From Oscillospiraceae bacterium (GTDB lineage Bacteria > Bacillota > Clostridia > Oscillospirales > Acutalibacteraceae): a DNA stretch of 64,000 nucleotides. Position numbers and translations under genes: made by a program. The stretch lies in assembly GCA_022483045.1 (NCBI GenBank), contig JAKVOA010000002.1:233501-297500 (forward strand), in the 5' to 3' direction. The notes under the pieces are model-generated. The model was not told the DNA's origin and searched no databases. It saw nothing but the letters and a program-made list of their open reading frames with translations. This document shows, one piece after another, positions 18,105-27,406 of this stretch. The first letter of the stretch is position 1, and the number at the start of each line of letters is the position of its first letter.

Positions 18105-18142
18105 GTTTCTGCACGCTCCCTTTTTACACTTTCGTCCTTTAA

Positions 18143-18171
18143 ATTGTACACCGCAGTGCTGCCCGCGTCAA
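18143..18171 (-). promoter_or_regulatory. Promoter of the aminotransferase gene
   Basis: On the minus strand TTGACG (18166-18171), a 17-bp spacer and TACAAT (18143-18148) lie about 40 bp upstream of the start codon. Confidence 0.65.
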
Positions 18172-18193
18172 CTTGATTTGAAAAAGCGGCCGC

Positions 18194-18231
18194 AAAAAAG
18201 CCCGTGCCGCCGAACTGCTCGGTGCACAGGC
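18194..18231 (-). terminator. Terminator after the small membrane protein gene
   Basis: On the minus strand GCCTGTGC pairs with GCACGGGC (one G-U pair) and six T follow. Confidence 0.75.
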
Positions 18232-18238
18232 CTGTTTT

Positions 18239-18559
18239 TTATCTTTTTTGTTTTCGCTTTGTCCACAGCGCCAGAAACAGCCGCAGCACCAAAAGCCCCG
18301 CCGCGGCACCCAGCGCCAGCCCAGCCTCCGCCGCAGAGGCGGAAAAGTGCGGCAGGCCGACAAAGTCATACGTGGGAAAGCTCAGCGAGATAAAGCACCC
18401 GCACGCTGCGCCGCACAACGCCGCCAGCAGGTACCGCAGGAAATCCGTGTGGTTCCGGTTTTCCCCGCCGCCGCTGCCGCCGTGCCGGCGGTGGTGCAGT
18501 TCGCGTTCTGTTATTTCCCGGGTCGATCCGTCCGGTTTTCGCAGCAGCAATTTTTTCAC
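18239..18559 (-). CDS. Hypothetical small membrane protein
   Basis: 106 residues from a GTG start with AAGGGGGG upstream. The N terminus is charged (KKLLLRKPDGSTREITEREL), followed by two hydrophobic segments at about residues 42-62 and 78-98 and a very basic end (KRKQKR). No family recognised. It lies downstream of trpA on the same strand with its own terminator; a tight link to tryptophan synthesis is not implied. Confidence 0.6.
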   Translation of the reverse strand: MKKLLLRKPDGSTREITERELHHRRHGGSGGGENRNHTDFLRYLLAALCGAACGCFISLSFPTYDFVGLPHFSASAAEAGLALGAAAGLLVLRLFLALWTKRKQKR

Positions 18560-18664
18560 AGCAGCAGCCCCCCCTTTTTTGTATATTGTACTTTTATGGT
18601 AGGCGTTCCCTGTGGACAGAAAACGGATAAATTACGAACATTTTTTTAACAAATGCCGAAGCCC

Positions 18665-19447
18665 TCATTCCGGCAGCTCTCTGAGTGCGTCTTTCATCGA
18701 CTTCACATAGTCATAGATATGCGCGCCAGCGTTGTCCCCATACTTTTCTGCTAGTTTTACGATTGCGCTGCCCACAATGACGCCGTCGGCAATGCTGCCG
18801 ATTTTTTTGGCCTGCTGGGGGGTGTTGATGCCAAAGCCCACTGCCGCCGGTGTTTTGGTGCTTTCACGCACTACTTTCAAAATAGAGGAAAGGTCGGTGT
18901 TGATTTTGCTGCGCATTCCCGTGACCCCCATGGAGGAAACGACATACAGAAATCCCTCAGAGCTGCCGGCAATTTTGCGGATGCGCTCGTGCGAGGTCGG
19001 CGCAATCATGGAAATCAGGCGGACATCGTTTTTCGCGGTGACCGCGGCAAGTTCGCCTTTTTCCTCATAGGGCAGGTCCGGCACAATAATGCCATCGATG
19101 CCCGCCTGCTTGCAGCGCGCAAAAAAGCGCTCGTTGCCATAGCTGAAAACCGGGTTGTAATAGGTCATAAACACCAGGGGGGCGTCGGTCTTTTGGCGCA
19201 GGCGCTCGACCATGTCAAACACGCCGTCGGTTGTGGTGCCCGCCTTTAAGGCGCGCAGGTCCGCTTCCTGTATGACCACGCCCTCTGCAATCGGGTCGGA
19301 AAACGGAATGCCGATTTCCACTAGGTCGCAGCCGGCCTTTATCATCTGCAGGATGTATTCCTCTGTTTTTTCCAGGGACGGGTCGCCCGCCGTAATAAAC
19401 CCGATAAACGCTTTGCCGTTTTCAAAAGCCTTGTGTATCCTGTTCAT
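18665..19447 (-). CDS. trpA: Tryptophan synthase alpha subunit
   Basis: 260 residues. The catalytic Glu is in [11 protein letters not shown] and the catalytic Asp in the following SDPIAEG; GFGINTP near residue 209 contacts the phosphate. It cleaves indole-3-glycerol phosphate to indole, which is channelled to TrpB. The start overlaps the trpB stop by 4 bp. Last gene of the operon. Confidence 0.97.
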   Translation of the reverse strand: MNRIHKAFENGKAFIGFITAGDPSLEKTEEYILQMIKAGCDLVEIGIPFSDPIAEGVVIQEADLRALKAGTTTDGVFDMVERLRQKTDAPLVFMTYYNPVFSYGNERFFARCKQAGIDGIIVPDLPYEEKGELAAVTAKNDVRLISMIAPTSHERIRKIAGSSEGFLYVVSSMGVTGMRSKINTDLSSILKVVRESTKTPAAVGFGINTPQQAKKIGSIADGVIVGSAIVKLAEKYGDNAGAHIYDYVKSMKDALRELPE

Positions 19448-20628
19448 TCTGTCAGGTTCCTCCCTCTGTAGCGGGCAATCGCTGCCACGTCTTTGTCGCC
19501 TCTGCCAGAAAGGCAGATAATCATGCTCTGGTCTTTGCGCATCGTGGGGGCCAGCTTTCTTGCATAAGCCACCGCGTGCGCGCTCTCGATCGCGCAGATA
19601 ATGCCTTCTGTACGGGCAAGGTACTCGAATGCCTCCACAGCCTCGTCGTCTGTCACAGGCACGTACTGTGCGCGGCCGATATCGTACAGGTGGGCATGCT
19701 CGGGGCCAATGCCGGGGTAATCCAGCCCGGCAGAAATGGAGTAGACCGGGGCAATCTGGCCGTACTCATTTTGGCAGAAATACGACTTCATTCCGTGAAA
19801 CACGCCGGGCCTGCCGGTGGCAATAGTCGCGGCGGTCTGTGCGGTATTTACCCCGCGGCCGGCCGCCTCGCAGCCGATCAGTTTTACTTCTTTATCGGGA
19901 ATAAAATTGTAAAACATGCCCATGGCATTGCTGCCGCCGCCAACACAGGCCAGCACGGCATCGGGTAGTTTGCCCTGTACCTCTAAAATCTGCTGACGGG
20001 CCTCTTTGCTGATGACGCTCTGAAAGTCGCGCACCATCATGGGGTAGGGGTGCGGGCCCATGACAGAGCCAATGACATAGGCGGTGTCGTCTACGCGGCT
20101 GACCCACTCGCGCATGGCCTCGTTAATCGCATCTTTCAGCGTGCCGGTGCCGCTTTTGACCGGGTGCACTTTCGCACCCAAAAGCTCCATGCGGTAGACA
20201 TTCAGCGCCTGGCGCTCGGTGTCTTTTTCGCCCATAAAGACTTCGCATTCCATATCCAGCAGGGCCGCGCCGGTGGCTGCGGCCACGCCGTGCTGCCCGG
20301 CGCCGGTTTCGGCAATAATGCGCTTTTTACCCATGCGTTTTGCCAGCAGCACCTGCCCCAGCACATTGTTGATTTTGTGGGAGCCGGTGTGGTTGAGGTC
20401 CTCGCGCTTTAAGTAGATTTTTGCGCCGCCCAAATCTTTGGTCATCTTTTCAGCGTAATAAAGCAGCGACGGCCGGTTGGCATAGTCACAGAGCAGGTCG
20501 TGCAGCTCTTCTTGAAAATCCGGATCGTTTTTGTAGTGCTCATAGGCTTCTTCCAGCCGATGCAGTTCGCTCATCAGCGTTTCGGGCACATACTGCCCGC
20601 CGTGCTCGCCATATCTTCCCTTAGCCAT
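19444..20628 (-). CDS. trpB: Tryptophan synthase beta subunit
   Basis: 394 residues from the ATG ending at 20628, which has CAGGAGGG seven bases upstream; the nine-codon upstream extension is rejected. The PLP lysine lies in HTGSHKINN and the phosphate site is GGGSNAMG. It condenses indole with serine. It overlaps trpF by 8 bp. Confidence 0.97.
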   Translation of the reverse strand: MAKGRYGEHGGQYVPETLMSELHRLEEAYEHYKNDPDFQEELHDLLCDYANRPSLLYYAEKMTKDLGGAKIYLKREDLNHTGSHKINNVLGQVLLAKRMGKKRIIAETGAGQHGVAAATGAALLDMECEVFMGEKDTERQALNVYRMELLGAKVHPVKSGTGTLKDAINEAMREWVSRVDDTAYVIGSVMGPHPYPMMVRDFQSVISKEARQQILEVQGKLPDAVLACVGGGSNAMGMFYNFIPDKEVKLIGCEAAGRGVNTAQTAATIATGRPGVFHGMKSYFCQNEYGQIAPVYSISAGLDYPGIGPEHAHLYDIGRAQYVPVTDDEAVEAFEYLARTEGIICAIESAHAVAYARKLAPTMRKDQSMIICLSGRGDKDVAAIARYRGRNLTE

Positions 20629-21214
20629 TGCGTACCCTCCTGATGATTGTATCAATTTTTACAGAATCTTTTTTTCCGTCTGTTTCCACTCCACTGGAAA
20701 CATCTACGCCCCACGGGTGCAGGGTCTGCACCGCATGGCACACATTTTCGGGGGTCAGCCCGCCCGCCAAAAACCACGGCCGGGCAATCGGCGGCAGGAC
20801 AGACCAGTCAAAGGTCTTTCCCGTACCGCTGCCGCTGTCTAAAAGCAGGCAGTCGGCCGGGCTCTGCAGAGCGTGCAGTGCGTCCTGCGCGCTCTTTACC
20901 CGAAATGCGCGGATAACCGGCACGCCGGCCTGCTGCAAAAAGCGGATGTCGCTTTCCTCTTCGCTGCCATGCAGCTGTGCCGCCGCTATGGTGCCCGCCA
21001 AAAACAGCCGCAGCACGCTTTCTTTTTGGGCATTGACAAACACCCCGATCGGGATAATGCCCGGCGCCAGCGCGCCCCGCAGGCGCGCTGCCTGCTGCGG
21101 GGTCACCTGCCGGCGGCTCTCTGCAAAGACAAATCCCGCGTACTCCGGCCGTGCGGCATTGACCGCGGCGATGTCTTCCATGCGGCTTAGGCCGCAGATT
21201 TTAATGCGTGTCAT
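20621..21214 (-). CDS. trpF: Phosphoribosylanthranilate isomerase
   Basis: 197 residues, a single-domain TIM barrel, not fused to trpC. KICGLS at the N terminus carries the catalytic Cys, and [14 protein letters not shown] carries the catalytic Asp and phosphate contact. GGLTPENV follows. The start has AAAGGGGAAAGG upstream. It lies between trpC and trpB. Confidence 0.96.
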   Translation of the reverse strand: MTRIKICGLSRMEDIAAVNAARPEYAGFVFAESRRQVTPQQAARLRGALAPGIIPIGVFVNAQKESVLRLFLAGTIAAAQLHGSEEESDIRFLQQAGVPVIRAFRVKSAQDALHALQSPADCLLLDSGSGTGKTFDWSVLPPIARPWFLAGGLTPENVCHAVQTLHPWGVDVSSGVETDGKKDSVKIDTIIRRVRNG

Positions 21215-21233
21215 GCTGCCTTTCCCCTTTCTG

Positions 21234-22016
21234 TCAGTTTTCGCCGGAAAGTTCCCTGAGCCGCGCGGTTTTGTCCGGCGCGCGCATCAGCGCTTCCCCT
21301 ACCAAGACCGCGTCGGCGCCCATCTGGCGCACTGCCAAAATATCCTGCGGACCTTTGACGCCGCTTTCCGAAACAAAGATGACTTCCGGCGGCACCAAAG
21401 CGCGCAGACGCTGCCCGGCAGTGAGGTCGACAGAAAAGTCCTTTAAGTTGCGGTTGTTTACGCCGATGATTTTCGCCCCGCTGTTCAGTGCACGCTGTAC
21501 TTCCTCTGCAGTATGGGCCTCTACCAAAGCGGAAAGGCCCAGCGACTCCGCCAGAATTCGGTACTGCCGCAGTTCGTTGTCCGACAGAATTGCGCAGATC
21601 AGCAGCACCGCGCTCGCCCCCAAGACCTTCGCCTCGCAAATCATGTACGGGTCTACAGTAAAGTCCTTGCGCAGCACCGGCAGATGCACCGCGCCGGCAA
21701 TTTCAAAGAGATACCGGTCATTGCCCAAAAACCACTTTGGCTCAGTCAAAACAGAAATGGCCGCCGCGCCCGCGGCTTCATATTCCCTTGCAATCTGCAG
21801 ATACGGAAAGTTCGGCGCAATCAGGCCCTTGCTGGGAGAGGCCTTTTTGACCTCGCAGATAAAGGAAAGCCCTGGTGCTTTCAGTGCTTTTTCAAATGGA
21901 AACGAATCGTCTGCAGGCAGAGCCTGCGCCTGCCGCTGCAGCATTGCATAGGGCACCCTTTCTTTGTGCTGTGCGACGCGCACACGGGCGGCCGCGGCAA
22001 GTTCATCTAAAATCAT
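21234..22016 (-). CDS. trpC: Indole-3-glycerol phosphate synthase
   Basis: 260 residues. CEVKKASPSKG carries the catalytic lysine, and GVNNRNLKDF and FVSESGVKGP are typical for the family. The start codon overlaps the trpD stop in an ATGA arrangement. Confidence 0.97.
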   Translation of the reverse strand: MILDELAAAARVRVAQHKERVPYAMLQRQAQALPADDSFPFEKALKAPGLSFICEVKKASPSKGLIAPNFPYLQIAREYEAAGAAAISVLTEPKWFLGNDRYLFEIAGAVHLPVLRKDFTVDPYMICEAKVLGASAVLLICAILSDNELRQYRILAESLGLSALVEAHTAEEVQRALNSGAKIIGVNNRNLKDFSVDLTAGQRLRALVPPEVIFVSESGVKGPQDILAVRQMGADAVLVGEALMRAPDKTARLRELSGEN

Positions 22017-23029
22017 GCCGGTTCTCCGTTTGACAGGCGCACAAAGCGCTCCAGCTGTGCTTTTGCCGCACCGGAATCAATGGTCTCTGCCGCAATCTTT
22101 ACGCCTTGCTTGAGGTCCGCCGCTTTTCCGGCGATTTTCAGCGCCGCGGCGGTATTGAGGAGCACTGCGTCGCGCTTGGGGCCTTTCTCGCCCGCAAGGA
22201 TTCTGCGGGTGATTTCGGCATTTTCTTTTGGCGTACCGCCGGTCATATCCGCTTTTTTGCAGCGGGAAAGGCCCACTTCCTCCGGTGTAATCACATACGA
22301 GCTGTAGCTGCCGTCCTTTACCTCGCAGACAGTCGTGGGGGCAGAAAGGGAGATTTCGTCCAGTTTATCCTGCCCATAGACCACCATGCCGCTCTTGACG
22401 CCCAGGTTCGACAGCACGCGGGCCAGCGGCTCTACCAGGGATTCATCGTAGACGCCCATCAGTTCCATATTAGCACCCGCCGGGTTTGACAGCGGCCCTA
22501 AGATATTAAAGACCGTGCGAATGCCCAGTTCTTTGCGCACCGGGGCGACGTACTTCATAGCGATATGGTAATTCTGCGCAAACAAAAAGCAGAAGCCGAT
22601 GCTTTCGAGCAGGTCAGTGCTTTTGTCGGGCGGCAGCTGAATATCTGCCCCCAGTGCCTCCAAAACATCTGCGGCACCGCATTTGCTGGAGGCCGCGCGG
22701 TTGCCGTGTTTTGCCACCGGCACCCCCGCCGCGGAAGTGATAATGGCAGATGTCGTAGAAATATTAAACGAATTGGCGTTGTCGCCGCCCGTGCCCACAA
22801 TTTCCAGTACATCCATTTTGTGCAGCAGGCGGATGCAGTGGCTGCGCATTCCCTCTGCTGAGGCGGTGATTTCGTCAATGGTCTCGCCTTTCATGCGCAG
22901 CGCTGTCAGGTAAGAGCCGATCTGCGCGGGCGTTGTGTCGCCGCTCATAATTTCATTCATGACCTCGTTGGCGGTTTGGTAGCTTAAGTTTCTGCCGTCT
23001 GTCAGCTGTGCGATTGCTTCCCGAATCAT
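22013..23029 (-). CDS. trpD: Anthranilate phosphoribosyltransferase
   Basis: 338 residues. The phosphoribosyl-pyrophosphate site GTGGDNANSFNIST and the KHGNRAASSKCGAADVLE segment are present. It is separate from trpG (not fused as in enteric bacteria). GGAGGTATTGTT precedes the start. Confidence 0.97.
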   Translation of the reverse strand: MIREAIAQLTDGRNLSYQTANEVMNEIMSGDTTPAQIGSYLTALRMKGETIDEITASAEGMRSHCIRLLHKMDVLEIVGTGGDNANSFNISTTSAIITSAAGVPVAKHGNRAASSKCGAADVLEALGADIQLPPDKSTDLLESIGFCFLFAQNYHIAMKYVAPVRKELGIRTVFNILGPLSNPAGANMELMGVYDESLVEPLARVLSNLGVKSGMVVYGQDKLDEISLSAPTTVCEVKDGSYSSYVITPEEVGLSRCKKADMTGGTPKENAEITRRILAGEKGPKRDAVLLNTAAALKIAGKAADLKQGVKIAAETIDSGAAKAQLERFVRLSNGEPA

Positions 23030-23087
23030 AACAATACCTCCAAAGGATTTCTGTATTAAAAGCGGCTGTGCCGTTTATGAATTGTGC

Positions 23088-23663
23088 TTATTCCGCCAGT
23101 TTTAAAAAATTCTGTAAAATAGCCGTTCCCTGCGGGGTCAGAATCGACTCCGGGTGAAACTGCAGGCCAAAAATTGGGTAATCCCGGTGCTGTACAGCCA
23201 TAACTTCGCCGTCATCCGCTGTGCGGGCAGTGACCACAAGCGCAGGCGGCAGGGTGTCTTCCTGTACTGCCAGCGAATGGTACCGCGCCGCGCCGATAAC
23301 CGGCGGCAGACCGGCAAAGAGCGGGCATTTGGGGTCGAGGCGCACCTGCGACTGCTTGCCGTGCATCAGCTTTTTTGCGTAGCCAATGGTCGCACCATAG
23401 GCCTCACAAATGGCCTGGTGCCCCAGGCATACCCCTAAAAGCGGCACCTTTCCCGCAAAGTACCGCACGGCCTTTTCACATACGCCGGCCTGCGCCGGGC
23501 GTCCCGGGCCAGGGCTTAGCAGAATGGCCTGTGGGTGCATTTGGGCGATTTCCTCTATGCTGCAGGCGCTGTTGCGAATCACGCGGATATCGGGGTTTAA
23601 GGAACCGACCAGCTGGTAAAGATTGTAAGAAAAGCTATCGTAATTATCAATCAGTAAAATCAC
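23088..23663 (-). CDS. trpG: Anthranilate synthase component II (glutamine amidotransferase)
   Basis: 191 residues from a GTG ending at 23663, with CAGGAGGG upstream. The class I amidotransferase triad is visible: GVCLGHQ (Cys nucleophile) and FHPESI (His, Glu). It supplies ammonia to TrpE. The start lies 17 bp inside the end of trpE; the longer open frame upstream is antisense-like sequence within trpE. Confidence 0.96.
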   Translation of the reverse strand: MILLIDNYDSFSYNLYQLVGSLNPDIRVIRNSACSIEEIAQMHPQAILLSPGPGRPAQAGVCEKAVRYFAGKVPLLGVCLGHQAICEAYGATIGYAKKLMHGKQSQVRLDPKCPLFAGLPPVIGAARYHSLAVQEDTLPPALVVTARTADDGEVMAVQHRDYPIFGLQFHPESILTPQGTAILQNFLKLAE

Positions 23664-25140
23664 GGTCAATTCCCTCCTGTGCGGTTTCCAGCGCCGTAAC
23701 CACGGCCTTTGCCTTGTTGATGCACTCCTGATATTCGTTTTCCGGCACACTGTCGGCCACAATGCCCGCACCAGAGCGCACAAAAACTTTTCCATTTTTC
23801 TGAAACGCAATGCGAATGGCAATGCAGGTATCCAAGTTGCCGGTAAAGTCAAGGTACCCGATCGCCCCGCCGTAAATGCCGCGGCGGTTGTTTTCCAGCT
23901 CGTTGATAATCTGGCAGGCACGGAATTTTGGTGCACCGGAAAGCGTACCCGCCGGCAGCACCGCGCCCACTACATCGGCGGCAGTGACGCCCGGCCGCAG
24001 CCTGCCGGCTACTGTGGAGCCCAGGTGCATAATATGGGAAAAGCGCAGCACCTGCAGGTGTTTTTCCACTTTTACGCTGCCAAAGCTGCTGACGCGCCCC
24101 AGGTCGTTGCGGCCAAGGTCCACCAGCATGTTGTGCTCAGAGAGCTCTTTGGGGTCGTGCAGCAGGTCCTGCTCCAGCCGGTCATCCTCTGCTTCGTCGG
24201 CGCCGCGCGGGCGGGAACCCGCCAGCGGGAACGTGTGCAGCACACCGTCCTGCAGCTTTACCAGTGTCTCGGGTGAGGCGCCGGCAATTTCGATATCGTC
24301 ACTGGAAAAATAGAACATATACGGCGAAGGATTCAGCGTACGCAGCACCCGGTAGGTGTCGAGCAGGCTGCCGGTAAAGTCGGCGTCCAGGCGGTTGCTG
24401 AGCACCACCTGAAAAATGTCGCCTTCACGAATATAGCGTTTGGCGCGCTCAACCATTCCGCAGTACTGCTCTTTGCTGAAAAGATGCCTTACGGGAGAAG
24501 TCAGTCGGCCGGGGGCGCGCTGCTGCGCCTTGCCGTTTCGCACCAGCTCTGCCATCTGCTCCAGTTCCTCCTGTGCAGCGTAGTAGGCTTCCTCCACATT
24601 GCCATCGAGCCGGATATTGACGATAAAGACGATTTTCTGGCGGAAATTGTCAAAGGCAATGACTCGGTCAAACAGCATGAGGTCGACATCGTTAAAGTGC
24701 TCCTGGTCATCGGCGCACAGCTGCAGTTCCGGTTCACTGTACTTGATATAGTCGTACGAAAAATACCCGACCAGTCCGCCGGTAAAGGGCGGCAGGCCCG
24801 CCACCTTTGGGCTTTTGTAGTCCTCCAGTATTTTCTGCAGCACCGCGCCGGGGTCTTTGGTCTGAAAGTGCTTTTCATTTTTGCCGCTGCGCACACGCAT
24901 GGCGCCGTTTGCACAGGTGACCTCCATGGTAGGGGAATACCCTAAAAAGGTGTAGCGCCCCCACCGCCGGCTGCTCTCGGCGCTTTCTAAAAGAAAGCAG
25001 TGGCAGCTCTGCGCCTGCAAGATGCGCAGCACCTGTATCGGTGTTTTGATATCGGCGTAAATTTCCCGGCAGACCGGCAGCACGCGGTATTTTCCGGTTT
25101 CGGCGAAGCGCTGGGCTTCCTGTAAGGATGGTTTTGGCAT
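23647..25140 (-). CDS. trpE: Anthranilate synthase component I
   Basis: 497 residues from the ATG ending at 25140 (AGGGGG upstream). LLESAE near residues 50-55 belongs to the tryptophan feedback site, so the enzyme is probably inhibited by Trp. The chorismate-binding core shows PAGTLSGAPK and GAGIVADSVPE. First gene of trpEGDCFBA. Confidence 0.97.
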   Translation of the reverse strand: MPKPSLQEAQRFAETGKYRVLPVCREIYADIKTPIQVLRILQAQSCHCFLLESAESSRRWGRYTFLGYSPTMEVTCANGAMRVRSGKNEKHFQTKDPGAVLQKILEDYKSPKVAGLPPFTGGLVGYFSYDYIKYSEPELQLCADDQEHFNDVDLMLFDRVIAFDNFRQKIVFIVNIRLDGNVEEAYYAAQEELEQMAELVRNGKAQQRAPGRLTSPVRHLFSKEQYCGMVERAKRYIREGDIFQVVLSNRLDADFTGSLLDTYRVLRTLNPSPYMFYFSSDDIEIAGASPETLVKLQDGVLHTFPLAGSRPRGADEAEDDRLEQDLLHDPKELSEHNMLVDLGRNDLGRVSSFGSVKVEKHLQVLRFSHIMHLGSTVAGRLRPGVTAADVVGAVLPAGTLSGAPKFRACQIINELENNRRGIYGGAIGYLDFTGNLDTCIAIRIAFQKNGKVFVRSGAGIVADSVPENEYQECINKAKAVVTALETAQEGIDRDFTD

Positions 25141-25183
25141 TTTTTTACCCCCTGTGGCCAGTTTTCCGCCCGGGGAAAGCTGC

Positions 25184-25493
25184 AAAAAGGCCCGCCCCGG
25201 GCAGACTTAAAAGAAGTCTGCCAAGGACGGGCCTATCATCATCAAAGCTCGCGGTGCCACCTTGCTTTGCGGCAGTTGTGCCGCACACTTTACGGGATAC
25301 CAACATACCCCCGGCTCTGTTACGCAAGCCGCGCGTCGCGGAATACTGAGCAGCTGTGCTGCTTTTGACCGCGCCCTCAGTGGTCCATTTAACAGCCCGC
25401 CTGCCGCCCGGCTCTCAGCCTGCCGGGCTCTCTGTATGCGCGTCTGCTGTTTTTATCTCCACTTCATCAGTTTAAAACAGAAATATTTGATTT
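25184..25493 (-). promoter_or_regulatory. T-box leader (tRNA-Trp) of the trp operon
   Basis: On the minus strand the leader holds a Stem I region with the specifier context AAATGGACCACTGAGG, UGG lying at 25385-25387. The canonical T-box AAGGTGGCACCGCGAGC is at about 25245-25262. The terminator (25184-25233) follows, pairing GGCCCGTCC...GGCAGACTT with its complement, then five T. Uncharged tRNA-Trp should favour the antiterminator and so raise expression of all seven trp genes. Confidence 0.93.
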
Positions 25494-25499
25494 GTTATT

Positions 25500-25527
25500 A
25501 TTATACGCTGCCTTTTTGTTTTGTCAA
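25500..25527 (-). promoter_or_regulatory. Promoter of the trp operon
   Basis: TTGACA (25522-25527) and TATAAT (25500-25505), both perfect, with a 16-bp spacer, on the minus strand directly upstream of the T-box. Confidence 0.85.
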
Positions 25528-25849
25528 CTAGTTTTTTGTATATTTTCCTATTTTATTTTTGTTTCCGGCAGAAATACCAGAATGTTTTTCCCGCCAGCCT
25601 CCTTATCTTTTCTCTGCAGGCGCCTGCCCTGCCAAAGCAAAGCACAGGCGAAAAAAGCGCGCTCATAAGTTCGCATATTCCTTTGATACACGAATCATAA
25701 AGGATTTTTTCGGTATGAAAGGGCCATAAATGGCCCTCAGCTTTATTTTATCGAATATATGTTCGTAAAAGCCTTGTATCGCCCGCTTCTGTTTTGTAAG
25801 ATGGAAAGCAGAGGGATTCCGCTGCACAAAAGAAAGCGAGTGGTAACAA
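25528..25849. other. Intergenic region between the trp promoter and the sigma-like pair
   Basis: No gene seen. It contains a perfect hairpin AGGGCCAT-AA-ATGGCCCT near 25719-25738, followed on the plus strand by a T-rich but broken run, and the LexA-like box at 25752-25765. The rest is AT-rich spacer. Confidence 0.5.
25752..25801 (+). promoter_or_regulatory. LexA-like box and promoter of the small two-gene unit
   Basis: CGAATATATGTTCG (25752-25765) differs at one position from the Gram-positive LexA/DinR box form CGAACATATGTTCG. Just downstream, TTGTAT and TAAGAT are spaced 17 bp apart and could form the promoter, about 50 bp before the first start codon. Confidence 0.5.
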
Positions 25850-26053
25850 ATGGATTACTGGAAATGGGGACAGGAATACTTAAACGAGGCAGCTGTGCTG
25901 AAAAAGCACCTGACACCCGTGCGCCGGCAGCTGAAACAGTGCGGGCTAAGCATTGACCAGAGCCGCGAACTTGCCCTGCGCGAAAGCATGCTGTACCAAA
26001 TGTACTTAGAGCTGAGCGCAACTGGGCATTACCTGCAGAGGTGCGGCCGATGA
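25850..26053 (+). CDS. Hypothetical protein, partner of a sigma-like protein
   Basis: 67 residues, probably all helical and soluble (MDYWKWGQEYLNEAAVLKKH at the start, ESMLYQMYLELSATGHYLQR near the end). The ribosome site is weak (GAGTGG). The stop overlaps the next start (ATGA), so the two are translated together. No family recognised; a role as partner or modulator of the sigma-like protein is inference. Confidence 0.65.
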   Translation: MDYWKWGQEYLNEAAVLKKHLTPVRRQLKQCGLSIDQSRELALRESMLYQMYLELSATGHYLQRCGR

Positions 26054-26349
26054 AACACAAAAAGCTGAGCTACGACCTGCTGCCGCAGGGGCTGTGTGCA
26101 CAGCCGCCCGCCGACCAACCCGACAGCCGCTACGAGGCCATGCGCCGCGCGCTGCACCTTGCGATTCAGCAGGAGCTGACCCCCCGCCAGCGTTTCTGTA
26201 TAGAGCACCGTCTTTCCGGGGAAAAGGTGCAGGATATTGCAGCCGAACTGGGCCTTGCGCCCTCAACGGTAAGTATGCACCTAAAGCGCGCTTCGCGCCG
26301 GCTGCGGCACACGCTGCAGTACAGCCGGCAGTTTTTAGAAACACGCTGA
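26050..26349 (+). CDS. Sigma-70 region 4-like DNA-binding protein
   Basis: 99 residues from the ATG at 26050 (AGAGGTG upstream). The C-terminal part reads LTPRQRFCIEHRLSGEKVQD then IAAELGLAPSTVSMHLKRA, the helix-turn-helix of sigma region 4. No region 2 is present, so it is unlikely to be a complete sigma factor; it could be a stand-alone region-4 regulator. The basic tail RRLRHTLQYS follows. A bidirectional terminator lies 30 bp downstream. Predicted to be damage-inducible through the upstream LexA-like box. Confidence 0.75.
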   Translation: MKHKKLSYDLLPQGLCAQPPADQPDSRYEAMRRALHLAIQQELTPRQRFCIEHRLSGEKVQDIAAELGLAPSTVSMHLKRASRRLRHTLQYSRQFLETR

Positions 26350-26378
26350 ACTCTTTCTTTTGTCTTTCATAGGAATAC

Positions 26379-26421
26379 AAAAGGCTCTCTTTCCGCTGCC
26401 TGCAGAAAGAGAGCCTTTTTC
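26379..26421. terminator. Bidirectional terminator
   Basis: AAAAGGCTCTCTTTC pairs with GAAAGAGAGCCTTTTT across an 11-base loop, giving T-runs on both strands. It serves the sigma-like pair and the convergent CpXC gene. Confidence 0.9.
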
Positions 26422-26432
26422 TATACGGCCAT

Positions 26433-27086
26433 TTAAGTACGCTGAAAATTTTCCAGTACACGGGCCGCCAAAGAGTCATCCACACGCACAAAGTCATTGC
26501 CCTGTACGCCGCCGCACTCTTCGCTTATTTCCATTGCTTTTTCATATGTAGCAAAGCGGGTCGCTTTTTTAACCGGGTTTTCCTCTCCCTCTAAGAAGAA
26601 AAGGAAGCCCATGCGGTCGGTCTCCTGACTAGCAAAGCAGAAACAGCCTGTCTCGACCGCTTTGCCCTGGCGCTCCTCTACAATCCCGGCAAGGCCGGCC
26701 TTTACCAGCTCTACACCGACATCGTTGAGCCCCGCCTCAAAAATCAGGATTTTTTCTTTGAGTTCCATCGGTGACGAAACCTCGCGCTTTGTAATGCCGT
26801 CAAGCTGCGGAAAGCGTTTGTCCACTTCCACTGTTTTCAGGTCTTTCCCGCTGCCCTCTGGCACCAGGTAGATCATAAATTTCTTTTCCTTGTCATGGTA
26901 CAGGCAGGGATAAACCAGCTCTGCCTGATAGCCGCAGTGCGGGCACTGCCAATCAAACAGCGTTTCATCCAGCACCTTTTGCCGCAAAACCGGCTCGGTA
27001 TCCGCGCTGATTCCCGTCCACATCTTTGTGCGCACCGGCTTGCCGCACTGCGGGCAGCACACATCTTTGTTTACCTGCGTAGACAT
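26433..27086 (-). CDS. CpXC domain protein
   Basis: 217 residues. The N-terminal half has two zinc-type Cys motifs: CCPQCGK near residue 10 and CPHCGY near residue 49, the CpXC domain. The second half is acidic and of mixed structure, with no recognised motif. Function of the family is unknown. A TATAAT -10 lies near 27133 on the minus strand. Confidence 0.82.
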   Translation of the reverse strand: MSTQVNKDVCCPQCGKPVRTKMWTGISADTEPVLRQKVLDETLFDWQCPHCGYQAELVYPCLYHDKEKKFMIYLVPEGSGKDLKTVEVDKRFPQLDGITKREVSSPMELKEKILIFEAGLNDVGVELVKAGLAGIVEERQGKAVETGCFCFASQETDRMGFLFFLEGEENPVKKATRFATYEKAMEISEECGGVQGNDFVRVDDSLAARVLENFQRT

Positions 27087-27406
27087 AAAAGAAAAACACC
27101 CCCGTGTTCATTCGCACTTTATTTGCTTATTATAACACATTTCCCGTGAAATGCCTACAAAAAACCCGTTTCCCACAGCTTTTTTTCCGGCTGTACAAAA
27201 GGCCGGCGCTTCTGCTTTTTTTACTGTTCAAAAAGCAGAAAGTGCAGTATAATAGTTTTACAGAGAAAGCACAGCCCGCAAACTGTGTGTCTTTTTTAAC
27301 TTTGAAACAGAAACCGCAGTATCAAAATATGAATTCTGATACTCTGTTAGTACTGCCGCGCCTTATTTTCCGCAGGCGTCCCTGCCTGTGCAGCATGGAG
27401 GAATGA
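27087..27406. other. Divergent promoter region between the CpXC gene and the 27.4-kb operon
   Basis: No gene. A TATAAT faces left near 27133 and another faces right at 27248-27253. The rightward leader of about 150 nt contains a hairpin with arms AGTATCA and TGATACT (about 27330-27355) of unknown role. Confidence 0.45.

Noticed and set aside
25719..25738. Hairpin AGGGCCAT-AA-ATGGCCCT as a terminator
   Set aside because: No gene ends nearby on either strand and the following T-run is broken; kept only as a structural note.
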